DNA of 64,000 nucleotides from PSRJ01 sp963825305 (GTDB lineage: Bacteria > Acidobacteriota > Terriglobia > Bryobacterales > Bryobacteraceae). The position numbers were made by a program, and so were the translations under genes. The notes below the pieces were generated by a model. That model was not told where the DNA came from, made no database searches, and was given only the letters and a program-made list of their open reading frames with translations. The first letter of the stretch is position 1. Each line of letters starts with the position of its first letter. Positions 17,052-25,786 of this stretch are shown here, in pieces. The stretch is taken from positions 310,001-374,000 of the forward strand of contig CAWGTA010000017.1 in the NCBI GenBank assembly GCA_963825305.1. The letters are read 5' to 3'.

Positions 17052-18931
17052 ATGGTTTTAACAAGGACGCGATCCGGGCATAAAACCGGGTGGAAGCGCG
17101 CCGCTCTGGCGGTGGCAATTCTGACGTTGGCCGGAGCAACATGGCTGCCGGCGCAAAAGACCGCGAGGCCGGTGAACGTCGACGGTAAGGTGCTGCGCGA
17201 CGCCGGGAGCGTGGCGGATGATACCCTGCCCGGTTCGTGGCTGAGCTACGGACGCAACCAGAACGAGACACGCTACAGCACGCTGAAGCAGATCAACGAC
17301 ACCAATGCGAAGCGCCTCGGGCTGGAGTGGTCCTACGTGGTCGGCGCAGGGGGCGGCAATCAAGAGGGAACGCCGCTGATGTGGAACAACACCCTCTATG
17401 GCATCACCACGTGGAGCGTCGTCTACGCGCTCGACGCTCGCACTGGCAAAGAGCTGTGGCGCTGGGATCCGGAAGTGAACCAGACCGCGGTGCGGCCGAA
17501 GATTTGCTGCGGCATCGTGAACCGCGGCATCGCCGATCTACAACGGCATGATCATCGTCCCCGTTACGACGGCCGGCTCCAGGCGCTGGACGCGCTCACG
17601 GGCAAGCCGGTGTGGGAATCGCGCGTGGCATATCCCGCAGGATTTGTACACGCTGACCATGGCGCCGCGGATCGCCGGCGGCAAGGTGATCATCGGGGCG
17701 TCGGGCGGCGACAAGCCTACGCGCGGATTCTTCGCCGCGTTTGATGCGACGACCGGCCAGCCAGGCCTGGAAGTTTTACACCGTTCCCGGCAACCCCGAA
17801 TTGCCGCCGGAGAACGACGCGATGAAGGCTGCCCTCAAGACCTGGGGCGGCGACTTCTGGACCAAGGGCGGCGGCGGAGCGGTATGGGACGGCTTCGCCT
17901 ACGATCCCGACGCCAACCTGGTTTACGTTGGCACCGGCAACGCCGAACCTTGGGTGCAGAAATTCCGCGGCGCGCAGGGCGTGGACAATCTGTACACGTG
18001 TTCCATCCTCGCGGTGGACCTCAAGTCCGGCCAACTCAAGTGGCATTTCCAAACCACGCCGAACGACAACTGGGATTTCGACAGCGTGCAGCAGTTGATG
18101 CTGCTGGACCTGACGATCAACGGCAAGCCGCGAAAGGTGATCACGCAAGCTTCGAAGAACGGCTTCTTCTGGGTGCTCGATCGCGTTACCGGCGAGTTCA
18201 TCTCCGGAGCCCCCTACGTGAAGACGAATTGGGCCAGCGGGCTGGATGCGAAGGGCCGCCCCATCGTGAATCCCGAAGCCTACTACGACACGGAGCCGAT
18301 CTCGCTGTTCCCGACCGGCGGCGGCGCGCACAACTGGTCGCCCATGTCCTACAATCCCGCCACCGGCTACGTCTATATCCCGGTCTTCCTGCAACCCTTC
18401 ACCTATGCGGCGCAAGCAGAGCTTCGTCCGGGCACCAACGGATACGCGCGCAGCGAACACGATCCCAAGCCGATTGGCGGACCCGTGATTGGACCGCCCA
18501 CCGCCGAGGGCATGCGCGCGGCGCTCGAAGCGTGGGACCCCGTGAACCAGAAGCTGGTGTGGCGCATCGACGGCGGGGGCGGCATCGGCGGCGGCACCGT
18601 GACCACGGCGGGCAACCTGGTATTCCAGTCGATCAACGACGGGCGCTTCCGGGCGGTGACGGCCGACAAGGGCGAGATCCTGTATGAGATCCAGGTGGGG
18701 CGCACCGGCATGGCGCCGCCGATCACTTATGAGGTGGACGGAAAGCAATATGTGGCGTTCCAGGGCGGCCTCGGGCGGCCCGCAACGATCGTGGGCCCGA
18801 ATGACGCGAAGATTGAAAATCCACCCATGATGTTCGTGTTTGCGCTGGACGGGAAGGCCGAATTGCCGAAGCCGGCTCCGGTGCCGCCCCCCAACCGGCC
18901 GCCGCCTGCGCCGGAGGTACAGCAGCGCTAA
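17052..18931 (+). CDS. PQQ-dependent alcohol dehydrogenase-like quinoprotein (frameshifted)
   Basis: About 625 residues after correcting several shifts between 17530 and 17770. From ATG at 17052 a signal sequence (AALAVAILTLAGATWLPAQ) leads into an eight-bladed propeller: SWLSYGRNQNETRYSTL, LYGITTWSVVYALDARTG, the vicinal Cys-Cys of ICCGIVNRG used by quinoprotein alcohol dehydrogenases, VYVGTGNAEPW, KWHFQTTPNDNWDFD and TRVTGEF-type blades. It ends in a Pro-rich tail with no C-terminal cytochrome c domain. Oxidises alcohols (or sugars) in the periplasm with PQQ and Ca or a lanthanide; substrate unknown. Confidence 0.85.
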
Positions 18932-18943
18932 CCCCCACGTGGC

Positions 18944-18984
18944 GCGGACACTCGTGTCCGCCGTGCCAAGACTCATCTTGGCAC
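18944..18984. terminator. Two consecutive hairpins after the quinoprotein gene
   Basis: gcggaca-ctcg-tgtccgc (18944-18961) and gtgccaag-actcat-cttggcac (18963-18984) are adjacent perfect hairpins just after the stop at 18931. There is no T-tract, so a terminator role is likely but unproven; they may belong to a dispersed repeat family. Confidence 0.55.
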
Positions 18985-19005
18985 TTCGCTGTAACGATAT
19001 AACTG

Positions 19006-20112
19006 ATGTCAGATAGAATTCCTCAGGATCTCGCGGAAAAAGCGGCAGCCATGCGCGAATTCCGCCGGCTGCGTGATGCGGGTCTGCCGGTTCCGCCCGA
19101 AGTCCGAGCGCGCCACGTCTCTGCTACAAACGACGGCTATGCCACCGGCCCCGATCCCGGAGCGCAGATCCCTGAGTTTGCCCTGCCCGACCAGTCCGGC
19201 GCCACCCGGACGCTGAACGATCTGGCGGGACCGAATGGGCTGTTTCTGGTGTTCCACCGCAGCGCCGACTGGTGACAGTATTGCCGCTCGCAGCTCGTGG
19301 AGCTGGAACAATCCCGAATGATGCTGCAGCAAAATGGCGTGAATATCGCTGCGATCAGCTATGACTCAAGAGAGATCCTCGCCGCATTTGCTCAAAAGCA
19401 TTCGATCGGGTTTCCGTTGCTCTCTGACAAGGGTAGTGAGACGATTCGTAAATTTGGCATTTTCAATTCGAACATGGCTCCCGACCTGAGAGCGTTCGGA
19501 GTGCCGCACCCAGTGGAATACCTCGTGACTCCGGACGGTACCGTCATTAAGAAATACTTCGTGCCGAACTACCAGCATCGGGTGACCGCATCCGCGGTGG
19601 CGCTGAGTGAATTCGGAACCGTTGAAACTGACGCCCCAACCGTGACTTTGAAGAGCGGTGCTTTGGCCGTCCAACTCGGGCTCGCCTCATCCAAAGCGTT
19701 CGCTGGACAGGAGGTCGGCTTCTTCGCCCACTTCGCGTTGCAGCCCGGATGGCATATTTACGGCGCGCCCGTACCCGCAGGTTATACGACCACTGCCATC
19801 ACCTTCGAGGGTCCAAGCGTTGTGCGTCAGAAGTTGAGACTTCCCCCAGCGGAAATCCGGGACATTCCTGCACTGGGCGAAACTCTGGCATTGTATAGCG
19901 GTTCGTTTACGGGAATCGGCACGCTGCTCCTGAAGCACCCCTTACCCGAAGGGCGGCTAGTGTTGCAGGGTCGCCTAGCTTTCCAGCAATGTAGCGACAA
20001 GGTTTGCGAGCCCCCCGAAACTGTGTCTTTCGAGCTGGCGTTAACCTTGGAGCCCTTTATGATCTCGGAGCAAGATAAGAACCTATTGGAGAAACAAAAC
20101 CGGACTCCATGA
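19006..20112 (+). CDS. Selenoprotein: thioredoxin-fold redoxin (UxxC) fused to a DsbD-alpha-like domain
   Basis: 368 residues if TGA at 19273-19275 encodes Sec90. The frame reads VFHRSADW-U-QYCRSQLVELEQ, placing U90-Q-Y-C93 at the CxxC site of a peroxiredoxin/TlpA-like fold (about 50-200, with FPLLSDKGSETIRKFGIF and YLVTPDGTVIKKYF). The second domain (about 215-350) resembles the N-terminal domain of DsbD: GWHIYGAPVPAGY, LKHPLPEGRLVLQG, and FQQCSDKVCEPP with its Cys pair. No signal peptide is evident. A hairpin follows the TGA by 15 bases. First gene of the redox island; probably reduces peroxides or disulfides. Confidence 0.85.
19291..19305 (+). promoter_or_regulatory. Candidate bacterial SECIS hairpin (redoxin fusion gene)
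   Basis: cagctc-gtg-gagctg is a perfect 6-bp stem with a G-containing 3-base loop, 15 bases after the TGA at 19273-19275. Confidence 0.65.
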
Positions 20113-20197
20113 TGCTACGGTAACGTCTTACTGACCACTTCGAGCGGTTGCATCGCACCGTGCGGCCCTGTAGAATTCTGGGGCAGGAGGGATCTGC

Positions 20198-21943
20198 ATG
20201 TCGCTCGCCACACGCTCACACAGTGTTCCCCAAACTATTGGAGGGCTTGCGCTTTTCGGGCTTGCCATGGCCTGTGCCGGGACCGCTTCGGCGGCCGAGG
20301 AAGCCCGCTACACGGTGTTGAATCCGACAGGCAACCCCCCGCCGATTGAGCGGAGGTCCATGGCGCCGCGTCCCGCCAGTCTCTCTGGCAAGACGGTCTA
20401 CCTGGTGGACGAGACCTTCGATGGCGGCGACAAGTTTCTGCAGCAGATGCAGGCGTGGATGGCCGTCCACATGCCCGACGTCAAGACCGTATTCCGTGCC
20501 AAGAAGGGCGCGTACTCGGCCGATGACCCGGATCTCTGGAAGGAGATCAAATCCGTAAACGGCCTGATGGTTATGGCCATAGGCCATTGAAGCACCTGCG
20601 CGCCGGCGGTCGTCGGCCATGTTGCAGAAGTTGAGTCGAAGTATGGGATCCCCGCGGTCGGCGTCATCATCGATGCTTTAGTCGACCTGGTTCACGACAA
20701 GGCTTACGAAGAAGGTATGCCGGCTCTCCGGCTGGTCTTCACACACACGCCCGTGGGAGGAAAGACGCGGAAAGAGCTCGACGCGTACATCGCCGGTGAC
20801 GATCCCGTCACCAAGCGGCCGTTCATGGAGGAAATCAAAGACGATCTGACGCGGTCCTTGAATGACGAGGAGCAGAAGACGGGCACCGTCAAGCGAGAGA
20901 AGAAGCGCTTCATCGGACCCGACACTGCCGAGAACATCCAAAAGTATTTCGACGAACGCTTCTGGACCGACCAGCTTCCCATCGTCATGCCGACGGAAGA
21001 TCGGGTGTCCGCCATGCTGAAGGCCACCAAACATCGGCCCGAGGAGATCGTCGGAAAGATGCGGGTCACCGGAGAAAGGGAGGCGTGGGAATACACCGTG
21101 GAAACGGTCGCCATCAACGCCGTAATGGCCGGCGCCAAACCCGAAATGTTTCCCGCGATCCTCGCACTGGCTGCCTCGCAGACCGACGCGCACTCCAGCT
21201 CCACCTCCTCCATGGCGGCGATGGCGGTCTTCAACGGCAAGATCGTTCACGAGTTGGACTTGAACTCCAGCACCGGCGCCCTGGGACTCTACAACAACGC
21301 GGGCGCACTCGTTGGCCGCGCGTGGAGCCTGTTGTCGATGAACGCCACCGGCGGATCCGTGCCGGGTCACACGTACGAGGGCGTTCAAGGCAATCCCATG
21401 GCAGACGTCCCGGCAGTATTCGCCGAAAACATTGCCGGCCTCCCCCAGGGTTGGAAACCCCTGCACGTGCAGAAGGGTTTTCAAATGGACGACAGCGTGG
21501 TCAGCACGTTCGACGGTTGCCAGAGTCAAAACACCATGATGGTCCTGGCGGACGAGGATTGGGACTACACGCTGAAACGGTTTATCGGCGGCGTCGGTTC
21601 TCCCCAGCGCGGCGGCAAGCTGCTGCTGATCGACCCCTCGGTAACACCTCCGTTGCTTCGGTTCGGCTTTGACTCCAAGGAGAAGCTGATCAAGTGGGTG
21701 AAGGAGAACGTGACGGTTCCCAAGTACCACTATTGGCTCGACCAGGAGGTCATCAACTATAAACTGGGGCCGGCCCGCGCCGGACGCGAGCCCTACGCCA
21801 CGTGGTTGAAACTTCCCGAAGACGCGCCCATTCCGTATCTCGACAACGTCGAGGTGGTCGTGGTCGGAGGAAGCGGCAACATCCGGTGGAGTGTGAATGA
21901 ATGCGCTTATCGGAAAAGCGTCAAGGTCGACGATTGGAGATAA
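20198..21943 (+). CDS. UGSC family selenoprotein (TGA = Sec131), exported
   Basis: 581 residues if TGA at 20588-20590 is Sec. A strong aggaggga site precedes ATG 20198. Signal peptide about 1-33 (LAMACAGTASAAEE). The domain SLSGKTVYLVDETFDGGDKF leads to VMAIGH-U131-STC134-APAVVGHVAEVESKYGIPAVG, the U-x-x-C signature of the UGSC family. A long C-terminal region follows (WEYTVETVAINAVMAGAKPE, SSSTSSMAAMAVFNG, SLLSMNATGGSVPGHTYEG), intact to 21943. An 8-base loop with GGU sits on a short GC stem 11 bases after the TGA. Function unknown; Sec-Cys pair chemistry suggests an oxidoreductase outside the cytoplasm. Confidence 0.88.
20602..20617 (+). promoter_or_regulatory. Candidate bacterial SECIS hairpin (UGSC gene)
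   Basis: gccg-gcggtcgt-cggc begins 11 bases after the TGA. The stem is short but all G-C and the loop holds GGU, as in the E. coli type. Confidence 0.55.
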
Positions 21944-22461
21944 GAAGCTCGAGCAGCGCGTGTCGCGATCGCCTTGGCCCTGTGGTGCGGGACCGCATCG
22001 CAGCCGGCTGAGGTCCGAAAGCCGCCGAGGGAGTCTGCAGCGCCGGCGCGAAACTCGCGAACCTCAATCTCACGCTCAAAGATATCCACGGCAAGCCATT
22101 TAACCTGGCCGATTACAAAGGCAAGGTGGTTCTGCTGGATTTCTGGGCCACCTGGTGCCCTCCTTGCCTGAAGGAGATTCCCGGGTTCATCGAGTTATAC
22201 AACACCTACCAATCGCGCGGCTTGGCCGTGATCGGCATTTCGATGGATGAATCCACCTCGGATGTGAAGCGCTTCGCCAGGCGGCTCAAGATGAACTATC
22301 CGATTCTGCTCGGCGCCGGGCGGGACGATCTGGAACCGGCTTTTGGAGAACTCCCGCTCCCGACATCTTTTGTCATTGCCCGCGACGGCAGAATTTGCAG
22401 TAAACATGACGGCTTCACCGCCAAGGAGGATTTGGAGCGCGAAATCGCCGCGCTGTTCTAG
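21897..22461 (+). CDS. TlpA-like thioredoxin-fold disulfide reductase (frameshifted N-terminus)
   Basis: The intact part encodes LTLKDIHGKPFNLADYKGKV, then FWATWCPPCLKEIPGFIELY, a normal Cys-Pro-Pro-Cys TlpA/ResA active site, then GISMDESTSDVKRF and PLPTSFVIARDGRI. A signal-like stretch (VAIALALWCGTASQPAEV) lies upstream in another frame, and a further shift near 22010 is needed to join it. The start is therefore uncertain; ATG 21897 overlaps the end of the UGSC gene. Expected role: periplasmic reduction of disulfides, possibly recycling the neighbouring selenoproteins (inferred from context). Confidence 0.75.
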
Positions 22462-22500
22462 GTGGGGCATGCTTTAGCTTGCCCTTTTATAGGAGATTCC

Positions 22501-22980
22501 ATGCGACAGAAAATATCTTTTCCGTTGCTCGCGGCGCTGCTGCTGCTCGGTCTGCTGGCGCCCCGCTCCGGCTTCGCCCAGGAGTGCAAGGGCGCTTTCG
22601 TCGACGGCGAATGCCGCGAGGACTACGTCTATGTCCCCGACTTCATGACGCCGGAGGACTTGAAGAAGAATATCGACCAACATGCGACCGATATCGTGAT
22701 TGTCGACACGGCAGCTCCTCCTATCTGGGAAGAAGAGCATATCCCCGGCGCCGTCAACCTTCCGTACACCAAGAACCTTACCGCGCCGCCGTCTCTGTCT
22801 CGCGAAAAGACGCTCGTCCTCTATTGCGCCTGCAAGGATCACGAAGACTCCTCCGACATGGCCCGCCAGCTCAGTCTTCTGGGTTACCGCAAAGTGAAGG
22901 TTCTCAAAGGCGGTTGGTTTAAATGGCTCGACCTGAAGTACAAAACCGTAAGCAAGGACGACGAGAGGCCGGCGAAATGA
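22501..22980 (+). CDS. Exported single-domain rhodanese
   Basis: 159 residues from ATG at 22501 with taggag just upstream. Signal peptide about 1-29 (LLGLLAPRSGFAQEC). The rhodanese domain has TDIVIVDTAAPPIWEEEHIP, GAVNLPYT and the active loop LYCACKDHEDS, whose first Cys is the probable sulfur or redox site, then LLGYRKVKVLKGGWFKW. Two extra cysteines (QECKGAFVDGEC) lie near the mature N-terminus. Rhodanese domains carry persulfide or sense redox state. The stop overlaps the ATGATG start of the next gene. Confidence 0.85.
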   Translation: MRQKISFPLLAALLLLGLLAPRSGFAQECKGAFVDGECREDYVYVPDFMTPEDLKKNIDQHATDIVIVDTAAPPIWEEEHIPGAVNLPYTKNLTAPPSLSREKTLVLYCACKDHEDSSDMARQLSLLGYRKVKVLKGGWFKWLDLKYKTVSKDDERPAK

Positions 22981-23536
22981 TGCGAACTCAACCTACTCTC
23001 CAAGTTACCGATCCTCTGCCCGGTTCTTATGTGCGCAGCCGCGTTGGCGGCCGACATCGTTTCCGGACTCGCCATCGGCGCCACCACGCAGTCGATTCCA
23101 GTTTCGGATGTGACAGGGCCCCACAAAGGGGAACTGATCTGTTACGTCTGCGATTACGATAAGGCACCCGACGTCCTCGCGTTTTTCCGCGACACTTCCG
23201 ATGCCACGGCGAAGCAGATCATTCAGCTCAATGACTTGTACATGAAAAACAAGTCGCGGAACTTCCACGCCGTTGCCATGATCATCGCCGGCGAAAGCTC
23301 GAAGAAGTGGCTCGAGGATCTGAACCGCTCCGCCCATCTCGAAATTCCGTTGACATACTTCCGCAAGGGACCGAAGGATGCCGCGGCGCGGGTGTACAAT
23401 CTGAACCCGGCCGTGGCCAATACCTTCCTGGTCACGGTGAATCGGTCCGTGGTGGCCAACATTTCCGATATTGGGCCGGACGCAGTTCAACCGCGTTGCC
23501 GACGCCACGTCGGAAATGCTCGCCACGGTGCGGTAA
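22977..23536 (+). CDS. Exported protein of unknown function, redox-island member (frameshifted at both ends)
   Basis: The core frame gives a signal peptide (LPILCPVLMCAAALAAD) and a thioredoxin-like pattern: GPHKGELICYVCDYDKAPDV, FFRDTSDATAKQIIQL, AVAMIIAGESSKKWLEDL, YFRKGPKDAAARVYNL, TFLVTVNRSVVANISDIGP. CYVC occupies the position of a CxxC site. Shifts near 22995-23015 and 23477 are needed to use the overlapping ATG at 22977 and to end at QFNRVADATSEMLATVR (stop 23536). It resembles a divergent redoxin; no reaction is assigned. Confidence 0.6.
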
Positions 23537-23545
23537 GCTTTTGTG

Positions 23546-24316
23546 ATGCGCCGCTGGAACGTCCCGGTCTGGTCTGGGTTTGCGATCGTGATCGTGGCTG
23601 TTGTTAGCTACATCCCGATCTTCGCGCTGTTCCCGGTTACCCGCGATATTCCCTGGGCCAACTACTTGTTGTTTCTCCTGGGCGGCGGACTGCTGGCCGT
23701 CGGTGTGAAACGAGCGTTTCGAGATCCGGAGCACTACCGCGGCAAGATCAGCGGTTCCATCCTCGCCGTGCTCAGTGTGCTTCTGTTCGGGCTCTTCGTA
23801 AGCAGCATTCTCATCTTTGCAAAGCAGATCCCTTCGCCTGAACAAGCGCTGCGCCCCGGCCAACCCGCACCGCCGTTTATCCTCCCGGACATCACCGGAA
23901 AACGCGTGGCCTCTTCCGAGCTGTGGAAAGACCATCGCGCCGTTGTGCTGATTTTCTATCGCGGCTATTGGTGACCGTTCTGCAACTCCGAGTTGCGGAG
24001 TTTTGAGCAGCACTTGAGCGAGTTCCATGACCGGGGCGTCGAGCTTGTCGCGATCAGCGTAGATTCGCCCGCCGAGTCGCTGAAGCTCTGCCAGTCGAGG
24101 GGATATACCTTTCCGTTCCTGTCCGATCCAAACGCGCAGGTGATCCGGCAGTACGGCGTGTTGCATCCGAAGGGCGGGGAAGACGGTAAGGACATTGCGC
24201 GTCCGGCCGAGTTTCTAGTAGATACCGCAGGCACCATCCGTTGGGTGAACCTGACCGATGACATACGAGTGCGCGCCAGGCCCGAAGCAGTTCTGACAGC
24301 GATCAGCCGGCTGTAG
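23546..24316 (+). CDS. Membrane-anchored peroxiredoxin-like selenoprotein (UPFC)
   Basis: 256 residues from ATG 23546 (GTG 23543 is also possible) if TGA at 23972-23974 is Sec. Three hydrophobic segments come first (about 8-30 FAIVIVAVVSYIPIFALF, 38-53 NYLLFLLGGGLLAVGV, 70-90 ILAVLSVLLFGLFVSSIL). An AhpC/TSA-type domain follows: ALRPGQPAPPFILPDITGKR, VVLIFYRGYW-U-PFCNSELRSFEQ, VAISVDSPAESLKL, FPFLSDPNAQVIRQYGV, ARPAEFLVDTAGTIRWV. U-P-F-C replaces the usual Cys-P-F-Cys, so the peroxidatic residue is Sec. Hairpins follow within 7-11 bases. Last gene of the redox island. Confidence 0.88.
23982..24000 (+). promoter_or_regulatory. Candidate bacterial SECIS hairpin (UPFC gene)
   Basis: Two alternative stems overlap: gcaact-ccg-agttgc (23982-23996) and ctccg-agttg-cggag (23986-24000), starting 7 or 11 bases after the TGA, both with G in the loop. 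Confidence 0.6.
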
Positions 24317-24336
24317 CACAGGCCTCCCGGCCTGTG
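24317..24336. repeat. Dispersed palindrome CACAGGCCT/AGGCCTGTG type
   Basis: cacaggcc-tccc-ggcctgtg begins immediately after the stop of the UPFC gene and matches 38361-38380 exactly. It probably serves as the hairpin end of the redox-island transcript. Confidence 0.65.
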
Positions 24337-24891
24337 TCCGGTTTTTACGCTCCTGCGTTGCGAGTCTGCCAGTGATACATCGCAGAGTAACCTCGAGTTG
24401 GGCCATTATCCCGCACACTATCGGCATGGGCGACGACCGAGGGATTGACACTACAGCGATTGCCCAGATTCAGTAACCCACAACCTGGCACTTCACCTCT
24501 CAGCCCGCTTCCTGGGTTCACCGGCGGCGCCCCTGACGAACTTGCCTCTTTCCTGCCAGATGACCGCGACCCCTTCGCGCTCACCCCCGCTGCATGGTAC
24601 ACATACGAGCGGGAGAGCACTCAAAAATCCCGCTCGACGCGGCCGCGTGCGATCATTTCAATCAAAATGCGAAACGAACCCATTTCCGCCAGTAATCAAC
24701 AGAAAATAAAGGAGATACCACTAGTTAGGCGAACCCACGCACCGCCACTCCCTGCGCCCGGACTTGGGAGCACCGGCCTTCGGTACGGAACCATAACAAC
24801 CACCCGCCGCACGCCCCCCGAACTAGCCCATTCGAGTAATGCCACCAATCTTTTAGAGGAGTATACTGTAACCGCATAACCATGTTCGTTT
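24337..24891. other. Intergenic stretch without a supported gene
   Basis: No frame here shows a signal peptide, domain or ribosome site in keeping with its neighbours. It has lower GC than the flanks near 24600-24720 and 24840-24880, and the agaggag at 24855-24861 is rather far from the next start. It may hold the promoter for the 24.9-31.2 kb operon. Confidence 0.5.
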
Positions 24892-25780
24892 CAACGCGTA
24901 GGACGTTCCTGAAGGCCGCCGCGGCGGGCTTGGCCGCGCCGTACGCCTTCGCGCAAGCTCCGAAGATCACGAACTACGCCACTGGGCGACAACCTGTATC
25001 TGCTGAGCGGAGCCGGCGCGCAACGTGATCGCGCGCACGGGAGCCGATGGCGTCGTGATGGTGGACGGCGGGCTCGCGCAGAATGCCGCCGCGCTGGCGC
25101 AAGCCGTCGCCGCGCTTCCCAACAGCGGCAAGGTTCACACGCTCTTCAACACGCACTGGCATCCCGAGCAGACCGGCTCCAACGAGAAACTCGGCATGGC
25201 CGGCGCCACGATTATTGCCCAGGAGAACACGCGGCTCTGGCTGCAGCAAAACATCACCTGGCCCTGGAACGGACAGAAATTCAAGAAGCTTCCCAAGATC
25301 GCCCAACCCAACAAGACCTTCTACGACAAGGGCGCGCTCGATTCCGGAATCCGCTACGGATACATCTCCGACGCGGCGCACACCGACGGCGATCTCTACG
25401 TCTACTTCCCGCAGCAGAACGTCCTTGCGGTGGGCGACGCCGCCTACGGACAAGGCTGGCCGGTGGTCGATTGGTGGACCGGAGGCTGGATCGGCGGCAT
25501 TGTCGGCGGACTGCAGCGCATCCAGACCGTCGCGAACAAGGATACGAAGATCGTTCCCGCGCGCGGTCCCGTGCTCAGCTATGCCGACATCGCCGCGCAG
25601 GTCGACATGTACGGCACGATCTACGATCGTCTGAATCAGATGCTGAACAAAGGGCGCGGCCCGTCGGAAGGCGTCGAGGCCAAGCCGGCCAAGGAATACG
25701 AAGCCAAGATGGGCAACCCCGATGAATTCATTCGCCGCTCTTTCGAGAGCCTGTGGGCCTATCTTTCACCGGACGCTTAA
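24892..25780 (+). CDS. Tat-exported metallo-beta-lactamase-fold hydrolase (frameshifted)
   Basis: About 296 residues. ATG 24892 opens a twin-arginine signal (TRRTFLKAAAAGLAAPYAFA). Two shifts near 24981 and 25017 are needed to reach LGDNLYLLSGAGANVIARTG, then DGVVMVDGGLA, LFNTHWHPEQTGSNE (metal-binding HxHxE variant of the HxHxDH motif), ISDAAHTDGDLYVYFPQQN and AVGDAAYGQGWPV. The third position of the first motif is Glu-Gln rather than Asp-His, so metal binding may be unusual. Substrate unknown. First gene of a run with DUF1592, DUF1552 and ankyrin proteins. Confidence 0.75.
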
Positions 25781-25786
25781 GGACTC

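Noticed and set aside
14877..18750. Other in-frame stops in the outer-membrane protein and quinoprotein regions as possible Sec codons
   Set aside because: These breaks need a change of frame, not read-through, and no redox Cys position is involved.
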